DNA of 64,000 nucleotides from Pseudoduganella flava (GCF_007830495.1 NZ_VLKW01000011.1:207748-271747), one strand, 5' to 3'; shown: positions 18,101-25,725, counted from the first letter of the stretch. The notes: generated by a model not told the origin, from the letters alone. Numbers and translations are program-made.

Positions 18101-18453
18101 CCGCGCTTGCGGATCGTTTCGATGAACACGGGCGTGCCCGCGTCGTCGCCGAGCAGGCGGCGCAGCAGGGCGACGTTCTTGTGCACGGGACTATCGCCGT
18201 GCAACGTGCTGCCCCAGCACTGCCGCAGCAGGTCCTCCGCGCTGAGGATCGCGCCATCCGCGCCGCACAAGGCCACCAGCACGTCCATCGTGCGCGGCTC
18301 CATCGGGCGCGTGACGGTGCCGTTCGCGATCGTGTTCGTCGAGGGATCGACGAGCCAGTCGCCGAAGCGGAAGCGGGCGGTGGAGAGGCGCGCGCCGCCG
18401 GTTCTGGCGGCGGGGGCGGACGGCGCGGCGGGGGCCAGGGTGTCGGTCGACAT
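15160..18453 (-). CDS. Winged-helix / nSTAND NTPase / TPR membrane regulator
   Basis: 1097 residues from ATG 18453; an open extension to 18654 runs through the divergent promoter region and is rejected. Order of modules: an OmpR/PhoB-type winged helix (~25-123, ending IETIRKRGYRTVAPV); an nSTAND1-type NTPase opening SPFRGLLPFDETHADVFYGR with Walker A GPSGSGKTS (187-195) and a Walker-B-like CGIFIDRFEALF; one membrane helix near 591-612 (LVLIIVLAILNSALALNAY); and a C-terminal TPR-like region (~690-1000). It resembles CadC-like or conflict-type signal-transducing NTPases that integrate a signal and act on DNA. It is divergent from the T6SS-side genes whose promoters share GTTAC direct repeats, which an OmpR-type domain could recognise. 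That link is inference. Confidence 0.85.
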   Translation of the reverse strand: MSTDTLAPAAPSAPAARTGGARLSTARFRFGDWLVDPSTNTIANGTVTRPMEPRTMDVLVALCGADGAILSAEDLLRQCWGSTLHGDSPVHKNVALLRRLLGDDAGTPVFIETIRKRGYRTVAPVQFDVDERRRTPRWEHGSPFRGLLPFDETHADVFYGREEATRKLSAAAQARSATGLALLLLLGPSGSGKTSLVRAGLFPALMRDGTLLGTTTFDIADQGEQTLFCALAGTLLDLQWGDTWAFDNENAVHLGQRLEHDADGVAAQLRAAQPAGRRCGIFIDRFEALFNTNRVGEAERHAFVATLERLAHSGTCLVVVACRNDFYPNIAHYPVLLDAKVDLAPPAFAEIAQMIRKPAAAAQLTFGSEPGSGVSLDDVLCESAARSPDALPLLQYCLHELYRLRTPAGELSFAAFHELGGLEGALGQRAEQVVMGLTDAQRAELPHIMSLVTVLSAGEDHVTSQRAPWSALRGDAARQAVAELVEARLFTSDLAGGTPVFGIAHEAILRRWPRMSAWIAAHRDALRARARLAQQAARWHADGRPADLLIPRGKPLNEARDLQDANLWSLAPIERDLIRLSDRHARRFQWLRVSALVLIIVLAILNSALALNAYRAKLAAEARRAEVEGLMDFMLGDFADKLRPLGKLDLLESVSGKALQYLRGSRDSELGPAGLTLRAKALQVIGEASRARGNAAQALDALDKANAILMRQHQANPRDVQVLSNLGVNAYWVGQLNKDHHDLPAAEAAWRLYLRYSDMLHALEPDNVEWWIEQSYAHNNLGSLAHAGGRPDQAAPEFAASIALKERALARTPDSKMLIAELADSYSWLAAARQALGELDAAGELYQREMAFIGRLSARYPDEPLWAQRHVRALYHRATLAMAQGDDARAHADLSRAKALLAPIAARDPANHVWQAELADLDQELLALSVRRGAGTPLAALREVRDRLQALAARDPANARWARVAAVARTRLGAALLAAGDAAAADAEAAAALAQLRRLHAAQPASADVRISLVKALLLTAAIQQAQNKMATSIMTCRQAHGIIDSSTTGTMNFEILDPWLRVLSCLRTPDAANPPLERLRKIGYRDSAYLQFISKR

Positions 18454-18551
18454 ATTATCTTTCAGGCAATATTCGATCGTATCACCTTTCCGCGCTTCGG
18501 GAACCGGGCCGTTGCGCAAGTGGTACCAACGTGGGCACGCGGGAGCGGTTG

Positions 18552-18572
18552 TTACGTGGACGTTACTTGTGC
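18552..18572 (+). promoter_or_regulatory. Partial T6SS promoter element upstream of the deaminase-like gene
   Basis: TTAC at 18552 and 18563 are 11 bp apart and run into TTGTGC (18567-18572), matching the TTACTTGTG core shared by the promoters at 20011, 21242 and 27822. The downstream GTTAC half-site is absent and no good -10 lies 18 bp further on. GACAAT near 18618 is a possible alternative. Confidence 0.4.
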
Positions 18573-18638
18573 GCGGCCGAACGCGCGCGCAGCCTCGGAG
18601 CAAGCGGTCCCATTCCCGACAATACAGCGGAGGTCCAG

Positions 18639-19949
18639 ATGCCACCCAAGACATTTCCCGTCAACCAGCACGCGCCGGCACGCCAGCGGTCGCCGTTGCC
18701 ACCACCGCACGCGGCGGCCAGTTCTTCGTCCACCGTGCCGGCAACGGCGTCATCGTCCAGCGCACCGCGGATGAGTCTTGCGGAACGCGTTGCCGCGATG
18801 AACCAGGTGGCGGCAGCGAACCGTGCACCGCAAGCGCATGCGTCGCAGCGGGCCGGGACCACTCTCCCACCGAACGTAGCGCAGGCGTATGCGGCCGCTT
18901 CCTCATCTTCCTCCGCGTCGGGAAGCCAGCCTGCCTCTTTATCACTGACGACGGCGTCGTCGATCCCGCCGGCCAGGGGCCAGTGGTCCACCAGTGCCTC
19001 GTCCAGCAGTGCCTCGTCCAGCAGTGCGTCGTCCAGCAGTGCGTCGTCCACCGCGCGGCCGATGACCCTGGCGGAACGCATGGCGGCGCAGAAGCGGGCT
19101 CTGGCCGCAAGCGGCGCGCCGCAGGCGCAAGAAATCCAGCCGGCGCGGTCCGGCCTGCCGCGGGCCGTGTCGCATGCCCATGCCGCGGCATCCTCCTCTT
19201 CGTCCTCGTCCTCGTCGTCGTCCTCCGCGAACAGCGCGCCGGAGGTGTTGCGGCGCTCCAGTTCGATGAGCGACACGCATGCGACCACGGGTGGCGGTGT
19301 GCGCAGCCGTGCCAGGCTGCAGATCGGTACCACGGTGATCCTCACCGGTGGGTACGTCGCCGTCGACGATGACAAGGCATGCAATTGCCTGGCGCTGCTG
19401 AACCGCACGGCGAGTAGCAGTAGCAGTGCGCAAGCGCATGTCCCGCCAGGCGACCGGGCCTGGCAAAGGACGGGGAAAGAGTTCGACGACGAGCGCAAGA
19501 AGCCCGGGGAGGTGAATCGGGCGAACGACGCGGAACGCTATGTCATTCGCGATGCCATGCGCGATTTCCCTCCGGCCCTTGCGCAAATGAGCCCCCGCGA
19601 GCAGGCCTCGGTGGAGTTTCACGGTAATTGGGGCCCGTGCGACAAGTGCAAGAGAAAGATCGGCTCGTTCGTCGCAAAGATCTGTGGGCATATGTACAGC
19701 GATACCACGCTCGAAGTCCACGTCTACTACCGCGTGCCGCGCGACGAAGCGCCGCCAGGGAGCAACTACGGGTATCTGGATGAGAGCCTGCAGGTCGTGT
19801 ACGGCGACCCGCAGGATCGGCTGATCGGAATGCGGATTACACCCGTGGGCGGCAGTCGTGGGACGCTTGCGCGCCCGGTAGCGCAAAACGCGGCTGCGGC
19901 GACCACCGCTGCAGCGGCGACCACCGCGGCAGCGGCGCAGCCGCAGTAA
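18639..19949 (+). CDS. Ser-rich protein with deaminase-like C-terminal domain; candidate T6SS cargo
   Basis: 436 residues, started at 18639 after GGAGG with a 5-base spacer. The N-terminal half is low complexity (poly-Ser, Ala) and contains two copies of a short module, MSLAERVAAM (~44-53) and MTLAERMAAQ, each followed by a Pro/Ala stretch and a Ser run. The last ~160 residues look folded. NDAERYVIRDAMRDF (D297-A298-E299) followed by SVEFHGNWGPCDKCK (C334, C337) and a beta strand LEVHVYYRVP matches the zinc-site layout of toxin-type deaminases: [H/C/D]xE on a helix, then PCxxC. Asp in place of the usual His is unusual but occurs in some bacterial toxin deaminases as I recall them. With its position beside a T6SS, a secreted deaminase toxin acting on a base or nucleotide is the best guess. 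The immunity partner is not obvious. The tail is Ala/Thr-rich. Confidence 0.6.
   Translation: MPPKTFPVNQHAPARQRSPLPPPHAAASSSSTVPATASSSSAPRMSLAERVAAMNQVAAANRAPQAHASQRAGTTLPPNVAQAYAAASSSSSASGSQPASLSLTTASSIPPARGQWSTSASSSSASSSSASSSSASSTARPMTLAERMAAQKRALAASGAPQAQEIQPARSGLPRAVSHAHAAASSSSSSSSSSSSANSAPEVLRRSSSMSDTHATTGGGVRSRARLQIGTTVILTGGYVAVDDDKACNCLALLNRTASSSSSAQAHVPPGDRAWQRTGKEFDDERKKPGEVNRANDAERYVIRDAMRDFPPALAQMSPREQASVEFHGNWGPCDKCKRKIGSFVAKICGHMYSDTTLEVHVYYRVPRDEAPPGSNYGYLDESLQVVYGDPQDRLIGMRITPVGGSRGTLARPVAQNAAAATTAAAATTAAAAQPQ
18986..19050 (+). repeat. 15-bp in-frame tandem repeat coding SSSAS units
   Basis: GTCCASCAGTGCSTC recurs in units starting 18986, 19001, 19016 and 19031 with a partial fifth, inside the Ser-rich region of the deaminase-like gene. 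In-frame length change by slippage would alter linker length without breaking the gene. Confidence 0.75.
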
Positions 19950-20010
19950 CCTGCCGGCGCTGCCGCATGGCGGCACGCCGCGCAGTGTCGCCTTCAGTGT
20001 TGATCCGCCG

Positions 20011-20068
20011 TTACGGCCGCTGTTACAGCCGCTGTTACTTGTGTTGCCCCGGCGCGCTGCGGACAATC
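20011..20068 (+). promoter_or_regulatory. T6SS-type promoter with GTTAC repeats, upstream of 20116
   Basis: TTAC half-sites at 20011, 20023 and 20035 and TTGC at 20044 (periods 12, 12, 9) lead into -35 TTGTGT (20039-20044). An 18-bp spacer and ACAATC (20063-20068) follow. The core GCTGTTACTTGTGTT is identical to those before tssB and tssE. The ATG at 20116 lies ~48 bp downstream with a strong AGGAGG. Confidence 0.6.
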
Positions 20069-20115
20069 GCCCCGGGCCGGCGTTGGGCCGGCCATGTCCC
20101 ATCGAAGGAGGCGCG

Positions 20116-21219
20116 ATGCCCGATCTATCCAAAAGCGCGGCGGCGCTGTTCATGGCGGAGCTGTCCGCGCACGCGATCATCGATGCGATCGACGTGTCCG
20201 GCGGGCTGTCATCGAGCTTCAGCGTGCGGCACAAGGTGCGCGAAGCGAACATCAAGGCGTTGCTCGAGCGCTGCGCCGGGTCGCCCAGCGCGAGCCATGA
20301 GCGCGTGCTGGCGCTGGCCTACCTGCTGTGTTTCGCCTGCGGCGCGTATTCCGGCGCCGATCTGGCGACGCTGTATCGCTGCCGGCGCGATTCGCTGAAG
20401 GATACCGTCGTGTCGCCGCACTATGGCGGCAACGCGATGCTGCGCAACGCCTGCGTCGCGGAGCCGATGAACCTGTGGCTGGGAGCGACGAAGGAAAACC
20501 TGCAGATGAACAAGCAGATCTTCGATCCGCATTACGTCGACACGTTCAAGGTGCGGAACGACACCTACGAGTCGCCGGTGCCGATCGTCCAGCCTGCGCA
20601 GCCGGCAACCACGAACGACGCCTACCTGGCCAGCATGACGCCGCACACGACGGCAACGCTGCGGCCGGCAACGCTGCCGCCGAACGTCGCGGCCACGCTC
20701 GGCCAGCTGGCCACGCAGAAGCCCGCCCTCAAGCGCACGCTGACGCCGACGAGCGCCACGCTGCGCGCGAACATCGGCGCGGTGCACGCCGGCTTTCCAG
20801 CCGAGCGCTGGGTCCATGGGCGGGGCGAGTTGATCGGGCCGGAGCAGGTCGTCGACCACGTGTACGACGCCACGTTCGCCACCCTCGGCGCCGCCAACCA
20901 GCGGCTCGCGGCCTATCACAGGTTCCTGGCGACCAGCTTCACGGACGCCATCAAGCTGGTCAAGGACACGACGATGGCCGGCAGGAAGCACTACCGGCAC
21001 CTGTACCAGCAGCTCAAGCTGCGTGGCGTCGACGACACGCACCCGAACGTCGTGTGCATCCAGGACGCGCGCCAGGGCTGGCGCGCGAACCGCGCCGAGC
21101 TCACGCACATGCTGGACACCCACCTCGCGCGGCTGCTCGCCGCGCCGCACCAGATCGGCTGGAACCATGCCACCGATGCGCCGTCGCTGCCGCCCGGCTT
21201 CTTCCTCGCGCCGTCGTGA
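20116..21219 (+). CDS. Unrecognised T6SS-associated protein, 367 aa
   Basis: Started at 20116 where AAGGAGG precedes the ATG. Two parts are visible. An N-terminal helical domain (~1-130) has Cys- and Ala-rich helices (LALAYLLCFACGAYSGADLA, TLYRCRRDSLKDTVVSPHYG). A C-terminal helical domain (~230-367) has MAGRKHYRHLYQQLKLRG and RANRAELTHMLDTHLARLLA. A Thr/Pro-rich linker (~165-235) joins them. No signal peptide, membrane helix or known catalytic motif. It carries the same promoter as tssB and tssE and sits between the deaminase-like gene and tssB. It could be an effector, an immunity protein for the upstream gene, or an adaptor. I do not recognise the family. Confidence 0.65.
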   Translation: MPDLSKSAAALFMAELSAHAIIDAIDVSGGLSSSFSVRHKVREANIKALLERCAGSPSASHERVLALAYLLCFACGAYSGADLATLYRCRRDSLKDTVVSPHYGGNAMLRNACVAEPMNLWLGATKENLQMNKQIFDPHYVDTFKVRNDTYESPVPIVQPAQPATTNDAYLASMTPHTTATLRPATLPPNVAATLGQLATQKPALKRTLTPTSATLRANIGAVHAGFPAERWVHGRGELIGPEQVVDHVYDATFATLGAANQRLAAYHRFLATSFTDAIKLVKDTTMAGRKHYRHLYQQLKLRGVDDTHPNVVCIQDARQGWRANRAELTHMLDTHLARLLAAPHQIGWNHATDAPSLPPGFFLAPS

Positions 21220-21241
21220 AGACGGCATGGGTGGGATACCG

Positions 21242-21280
21242 CGCTGTTACTTGTGTTACGCGGGGCACCGCTCCTACGAT
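21242..21280 (+). promoter_or_regulatory. T6SS-type promoter upstream of tssB
   Basis: GCTGTTACTTGTGTTAC spans 21243-21259: TTAC at 21247 and 21256, with -35 TTGTGT at 21251-21256. An 18-bp spacer and -10 TACGAT (21275-21280) follow. About 83 bp separate it from the tssB ATG. Confidence 0.65.
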
Positions 21281-21363
21281 CAGCGCAGAACCACACGCAG
21301 CACGGTTCCGTCGACGGCGCCGCTTGGCCGTCTTTCCAGATCTTGATTCCTAGTGAGGGTGTG

Positions 21364-21891
21364 ATGGCAGACAGCTTGCAGAAATGGGTGGGACGGAACC
21401 GTCCCCCGCGCGTACAGATTACCTACGACGTCGAGATCGGCGGCGCGGTCGAGAAGAAGGAGCTGCCGCTCGTGGTCGGCCTGCTGGCCGACCTGTCCGG
21501 CCAGCCGGCGCAGCCGCTGCCGAAGCTGAAGGCGCGGCGTCTCGTCGAGATCGACCGTGACAACTTCAACGAGGTGATGGCGAAGATCGCGCCGCGCCTC
21601 GACCTGTCGGTGCCCGACACGTACAAGGGCGAAGGCAACCTGAAGATCGAATTGAACTTCAAGGAGTTCGACGATTTTCACCCCGAGGCGGTGGTGCGGC
21701 AGGTGCCGCGGCTGGCCAGGCTGCTCGAAGTGCGCCAGCAGCTGCGCGACCTGCTGGGCAAGCTCGATGGCAACGACGAACTCGATGCGCTGCTCGAGAA
21801 CATCGTGCAGAACACCGAGGAACTGAAGTCGTTGCGCAGCGACGAAGCGCCGGCGGCCGAGGAAAGCCCGGCCGAGGCTCCCGCCGCCTGA
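21364..21891 (+). CDS. tssB: T6SS contractile sheath small subunit TssB (VipA)
   Basis: 175 residues. Contains the family signature PPRVQITYDVEIGGAVEKKE near the N-terminus, then LPLVVGLLADLSG and the C-terminal helix LRDLLGKLDGNDELDALLEN that contacts TssC. Assembles with TssC into the cytoplasmic sheath around the Hcp tube. Start at 21364, preceded by GAGGG. The tail is Ala/Glu-rich. First gene after its own T6SS-type promoter and 31 bp before tssC. Confidence 0.96.
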   Translation: MADSLQKWVGRNRPPRVQITYDVEIGGAVEKKELPLVVGLLADLSGQPAQPLPKLKARRLVEIDRDNFNEVMAKIAPRLDLSVPDTYKGEGNLKIELNFKEFDDFHPEAVVRQVPRLARLLEVRQQLRDLLGKLDGNDELDALLENIVQNTEELKSLRSDEAPAAEESPAEAPAA

Positions 21892-21922
21892 CGCGGCCTT
21901 TAACCTTTGAAGAGAGTTCAAG

Positions 21923-23410
21923 ATGACCAGCACACAAACCGACGCGGGCGCCGCCGCCACCGCCACCGAGGAACTCAGCCTGTTGGACCGGATCGTCCAG
22001 GAAGGCCGGATGGCGGTCGAGCCTTCGCAGCACGCGTACGCCAAGAAGCTCCTCGGCCAGTTTGCCGCCCAGGTGCTCGATGAAGGCATGAGGACGGCGC
22101 CGGACAAGGGCATCGTCGCGGCGATCAACGAAAGGGTGGCGCAGATCGACAAGATCCTCACCGACCAGGTCAACGCGATCCTCCACGACGAGCGCTTCCA
22201 GGCGCTGGAAGGGTCGTGGCGCGGCCTGCGCGACATGGTGTTCGGCACCGAGACGGGGCCGAAACTGAAGCTGCGGCTGCTGAACGTGACGAAGAAGGAG
22301 CTGCTGAAAGACCTCGAAGGCGCCGTCGATCACGACATGAGCATGCTGTTCAAGAAGATCTACGAAGAGGAATACGGCACCTTCGGCGGTCATCCTTACT
22401 CGCTGTTCATCGGCGACTACTACTTCGGCCGCCACCCGCAGGACATCGCGCTGCTCGAACGCCTGTCGAAGGTGGCCGCCGCCGCCCATGCGCCGTTCAT
22501 CGCCGCCGCCGCGCCGTCGCTGTTCGACATGCAGGAGTTCACCGAGCTGGGCGTGCCGCGCGACCTGTCGAAGATCTTCGAGAGCGCCGAGATGACGTCG
22601 TGGCGGGGTTTCCGCGACTCCGAGGATTCGCGCTACGTGGCGCTGGTGCTGCCGCGCTATGCGGCGCGCCTGCCGTACGGCGCGAAGACCAATCCCGTCG
22701 AATCGTTCGCGTTCGAGGAGGACGTGACGGGCAAGGACCACGGCAAATACCTGTGGGCCAACGCGGCCTACCAGCTGGGCTTGCGCATCACCGACGCGTT
22801 CGCGAAGCACAGCTGGACGACGGCGATCCGCGGCGTCGAGGGCGGCGGCAAGATCACCGGCATGACGGCCCATGCGTTCAAGACGGACGAGGGCGACGTC
22901 GCGCTGAAGTGCCCCACCGAGGTGTTCATCACGGACCGGCGCGAGAAGGAGTTGAACGACCTGGGCTTCATCGCGGTCGTCAACGCGAAGGGCTCCGATA
23001 CGGCGGCGTTCTTCGGCGGCCAGTCCGTCAACAAGCCGAAGCTGTACAACCTGGATGCGGCGAACGCCAACGCGGCGCTGTCCTCGCGCCTGCCGTACGT
23101 GCTGGCCGCGTCGCGCTTCGCCCATTACATCAAGGTGATCATGCGCGACAAGATCGGCAGTTTCCAGACCCGCCAGGGCGTGGAGAACTACCTGAACAAC
23201 TGGCTCTCCGACTACGTGCTGCTGAGCGCCAACGCGTCGCAGGGCGAGAAGGCCCGCTTCCCGCTCTCCGAAGGGCGGGTTGACGTGACCGAGGTCGCCG
23301 GCAAGCCGGGCGCGTATTCGGCCACCGTGTTCCTGAAGCCGCACTTCCAGATGGAGGAGCTGACCACCTCGATCCGGCTGGTGGCGGAACTGCCCGCCGC
23401 CGCGGCCTGA
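21923..23410 (+). CDS. tssC: T6SS contractile sheath large subunit TssC (VipB)
   Basis: 495 residues, the usual TssC length. Recognisable blocks: LEGSWRGLRDMVFGTETGPK, LFKKIYEEEYGTFGGHPYSL, a central RYAARLPYGAKTNPVESFAF and the conserved VLAASRFAHYIKVIMRDKIG. Forms the outer sheath with TssB, and its contraction drives the Hcp/VgrG spike. Ribosome-binding site GAAGAGA lies before the ATG at 21923. Confidence 0.97.
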   Translation: MTSTQTDAGAAATATEELSLLDRIVQEGRMAVEPSQHAYAKKLLGQFAAQVLDEGMRTAPDKGIVAAINERVAQIDKILTDQVNAILHDERFQALEGSWRGLRDMVFGTETGPKLKLRLLNVTKKELLKDLEGAVDHDMSMLFKKIYEEEYGTFGGHPYSLFIGDYYFGRHPQDIALLERLSKVAAAAHAPFIAAAAPSLFDMQEFTELGVPRDLSKIFESAEMTSWRGFRDSEDSRYVALVLPRYAARLPYGAKTNPVESFAFEEDVTGKDHGKYLWANAAYQLGLRITDAFAKHSWTTAIRGVEGGGKITGMTAHAFKTDEGDVALKCPTEVFITDRREKELNDLGFIAVVNAKGSDTAAFFGGQSVNKPKLYNLDAANANAALSSRLPYVLAASRFAHYIKVIMRDKIGSFQTRQGVENYLNNWLSDYVLLSANASQGEKARFPLSEGRVDVTEVAGKPGAYSATVFLKPHFQMEELTTSIRLVAELPAAAA

Positions 23411-23483
23411 TCGGAACCCCGGCATTCGCATCGCATCACCCGGGGCGCATGGCCGCCCCGCCTTCACACTATGGAGCTGACAA

Positions 23484-23969
23484 ATGTCTGACGTACTCAT
23501 TCTCGACCTCGGTGGCGACATCAAGGGCAATTGCACGATCACGGGCTTTGCCGACAAGATCATCGTCCACTCGTTTTCCCACAGCGCCTATCTGCCGATG
23601 GGCAGCGACGCCGGCAACACGGAGCGCACGCTGGGGCGTCCCGTGCTGTCGGAAATGTCGTTCTCGAAAACCTCCGACCTGTCGACGACGGCGCTGTTCA
23701 AGGCCTGCACGCAGGGCACGAAGATCGGCAGCGCCACGCTGAACATCGGCCGCGTGGAGAACGGCACCTACATGAACTTCATGACCTACGTGATGGACAA
23801 CGCGATGGTGTCGCAGATGAGCTGCAGCGGTGGCGGCGGCATTCCGAACGATTCGTTCTCGATCAACTTCACGAAGATCAAGGCCGACTTCTCGCAGCAG
23901 AAGACCGACTCCACGGAGAAAGGCAAGGGCACGTGGAACTGGAACCTGGAGACGATGAAGGCCGATTGA
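23484..23969 (+). CDS. hcp: T6SS inner tube protein Hcp (TssD)
   Basis: 161 residues with the Hcp fold: N-terminal DVLILDLGGDIKGNCTITGF, IIVHSFSHSAYLPM, then RPVLSEMSFSKTSDLSTTAL and the final strand KGTWNWNLETMKAD. Hexameric rings of Hcp stack into the tube fired by the sheath and also chaperone small effectors. GGAG precedes the ATG. A hairpin after the stop separates it from the downstream cargo-like genes. Three non-core genes lie between hcp and tssE. Confidence 0.97.
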   Translation: MSDVLILDLGGDIKGNCTITGFADKIIVHSFSHSAYLPMGSDAGNTERTLGRPVLSEMSFSKTSDLSTTALFKACTQGTKIGSATLNIGRVENGTYMNFMTYVMDNAMVSQMSCSGGGGIPNDSFSINFTKIKADFSQQKTDSTEKGKGTWNWNLETMKAD

Positions 23970-23986
23970 CCGTCACCTTGTATCGG

Positions 23987-24020
23987 CGGATGCGAGCGCG
24001 TCGATCCTGGCGCGCATCCG
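23987..24020 (+). terminator. Possible hairpin after hcp
   Basis: CGGATGCG (23987-23994) can pair with CGCATCCG (24013-24020) across an 18-base loop. There is no T-run, so it may stabilise the hcp message or partly terminate rather than fully stop transcription. Confidence 0.3.
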
Positions 24021-24075
24021 TTGCCACGGGCCCCGTTGAACGCAACGCAAGTACAGACGAGTGAGAGGAACGAAC

Positions 24076-25665
24076 ATGCGGAGGATACGGAATCTGGCGC
24101 CGATACCCTGTCGGCGCGTGGAACCATCGGACAGCTTGCGCGAGGTCCTGGGCCGCGCCTTCGGGCCGGCGATCGCGGACGTGGGCTATTATCAGCTTGC
24201 CCAACCGCTCGCACCGGACGTCGCGGCCGTTGCCTGTGCCGACAGCGTGTTCTTCGCGCCGGGCGAGTGTGCTCCACATACGGCCGAAGGACTGGCGCTC
24301 GTGTTGCATGAACTCGCGCACGTGCTGCAGCAGCGGCAGGGTGCCCGGCCGCCTTCCGTGGCCGGTGGCGACGTGTTGTGGTGCGATGCCGGCCTCGAAG
24401 CGCAGGCCGATGCCGTGGCCGCGGCGGCGCTGCGCCGCATCGCGACCCCGCCCGCCGGGGCGGCCTTCATCGCGCAAGGCCCGTCGCTGACGGTGGAGCA
24501 GGCTGCCGGGCCCCTGGCGGCCGTCGCCTTCCAGCCTTACGTGAAGATGGCGATCAACCAGCTGGCAACCCGCGACTCGCACTTCCGGGGCACGTCGTGG
24601 AACCTCATCGAGAGCCATTACCGCCTGATGACGGACTACGCGGCGGAAGAGCCGCTGCTGACGCATCAGCTGCAGCAATTGGGAGCGACGCAAGGGCAGC
24701 TCAACGCCGCGCTGGAAGTATTCCGGCGCTGGATGGGCCTGACGTTGGGCGGCCAGGTCTATACCGCGCCGGGCGTCATCGCCCGCAAATTCGGCCTGGA
24801 TGCCACCGCGCTGGCGCGCATGGTGCTGGGCCGCACGGCGGAACTGAAGTACTACAACACCTACGCCGAATTGGCGACCGCGTTGCTGGGGGAGGTGCGT
24901 TCGCAGCCCAGCGCGCTGTTCGAAGAGGCGCTTGCCAAGGCCGTGCTGCGCACGCCCTGGATCGCGCAGGAGCTGCGCACGCTCGCGCAACGGATCGTCG
25001 TGTATTGGACGAACGTGTGCGCGACGCTCAACGTCACGCAATCCGCGTTCAGCAGCTGGCTGGGCTACTCGCCCGGCGAGGAGAATTGGACGTTCCGCGG
25101 CAGCTACTGGCAATACCACTGTTACCTCACGCCCCTCAGCGGCTTGAAGAAATGCACGGCCAATACGATCGCGGTCAATACGGCACTGCTGCACGACATG
25201 ATGGAGTTCATCAAGAAGCGGGCGGGGGACGAGCACCTGTATCGCCTGTTGCAGTGGCGGGATCCGGTGACCCACCAGGACATCGAGATCCATAAACGCG
25301 ACATGCGCAACAACCTCGGTACCGTGAACGAGCAATTCGAGGTCGTGCAGGCCGGCCGCCAACTGAACTACCAGATGCAGGCGGGACCGTCGTTCACGGT
25401 GTCGCAGATGATGGCCCTCGCCGACGCCGCCGACGCGCCCGCCAGCGAGCGGATCGCGCTGGCCTACGCGATCTTCGCGTTCTGGAACCAGGTCTACGCC
25501 AAGGCATGTACGCCGATCCACACGTACTACGAGGTGATGGTGGCAGCGGCCAATTACCAGGTGCCGTTCGACGCGCGCGCCTCGTACCGGCACAACACGC
25601 CCCACCAGGTGCACCCGATCCTGGACGACATCTGGCTGAACGGCGGCAATCCGCCGCTTGTTTGA
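24076..25665 (+). CDS. DUF4157 (eCIS-core) HExxH protein in the T6SS cluster
   Basis: 529 residues from ATG 24076 (GAGAGGA upstream; GTG 24061 is an alternative). Residues ~15-115 match the DUF4157/eCIS-core metallopeptidase domain: FGPAIADV, VACADSVFFAPGECA, the zinc motif HELAHVLQQ (H78-E79-H82) and the following LEAQADAVA with a possible third ligand E108. This domain is typical of cargo and accessory proteins of extracellular contractile injection systems, where it is linked to loading or self-cleavage. The remaining ~400 residues are helical, with YWTNVCATLNVTQSAFSSWL and THQDIEIHKRDMRNNLGTVN, and are not recognised. Likely an effector or a loading factor that travels with the neighbouring Hcp. 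Confidence 0.75.
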   Translation: MRRIRNLAPIPCRRVEPSDSLREVLGRAFGPAIADVGYYQLAQPLAPDVAAVACADSVFFAPGECAPHTAEGLALVLHELAHVLQQRQGARPPSVAGGDVLWCDAGLEAQADAVAAAALRRIATPPAGAAFIAQGPSLTVEQAAGPLAAVAFQPYVKMAINQLATRDSHFRGTSWNLIESHYRLMTDYAAEEPLLTHQLQQLGATQGQLNAALEVFRRWMGLTLGGQVYTAPGVIARKFGLDATALARMVLGRTAELKYYNTYAELATALLGEVRSQPSALFEEALAKAVLRTPWIAQELRTLAQRIVVYWTNVCATLNVTQSAFSSWLGYSPGEENWTFRGSYWQYHCYLTPLSGLKKCTANTIAVNTALLHDMMEFIKKRAGDEHLYRLLQWRDPVTHQDIEIHKRDMRNNLGTVNEQFEVVQAGRQLNYQMQAGPSFTVSQMMALADAADAPASERIALAYAIFAFWNQVYAKACTPIHTYYEVMVAAANYQVPFDARASYRHNTPHQVHPILDDIWLNGGNPPLV

Positions 25666-25725
25666 GCGATCGAAGGACCGCGCGGCGGCCGTTGCCGTGC
25701 GGTGTGACTACTCAGGGAGCACAGC

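Noticed and set aside
18454..18654. N-terminal extension of the nSTAND regulator
   Set aside because: It covers the divergent promoter region and has no domain; the ATG at 18453 precedes the winged helix at a sensible distance.
18639..19949. Reading the Ser-rich protein as a surface adhesin
   Set aside because: No signal peptide or membrane anchor, and the C-terminal PCxxC-containing domain with flanking T6SS genes favours an intracellularly made cargo protein.
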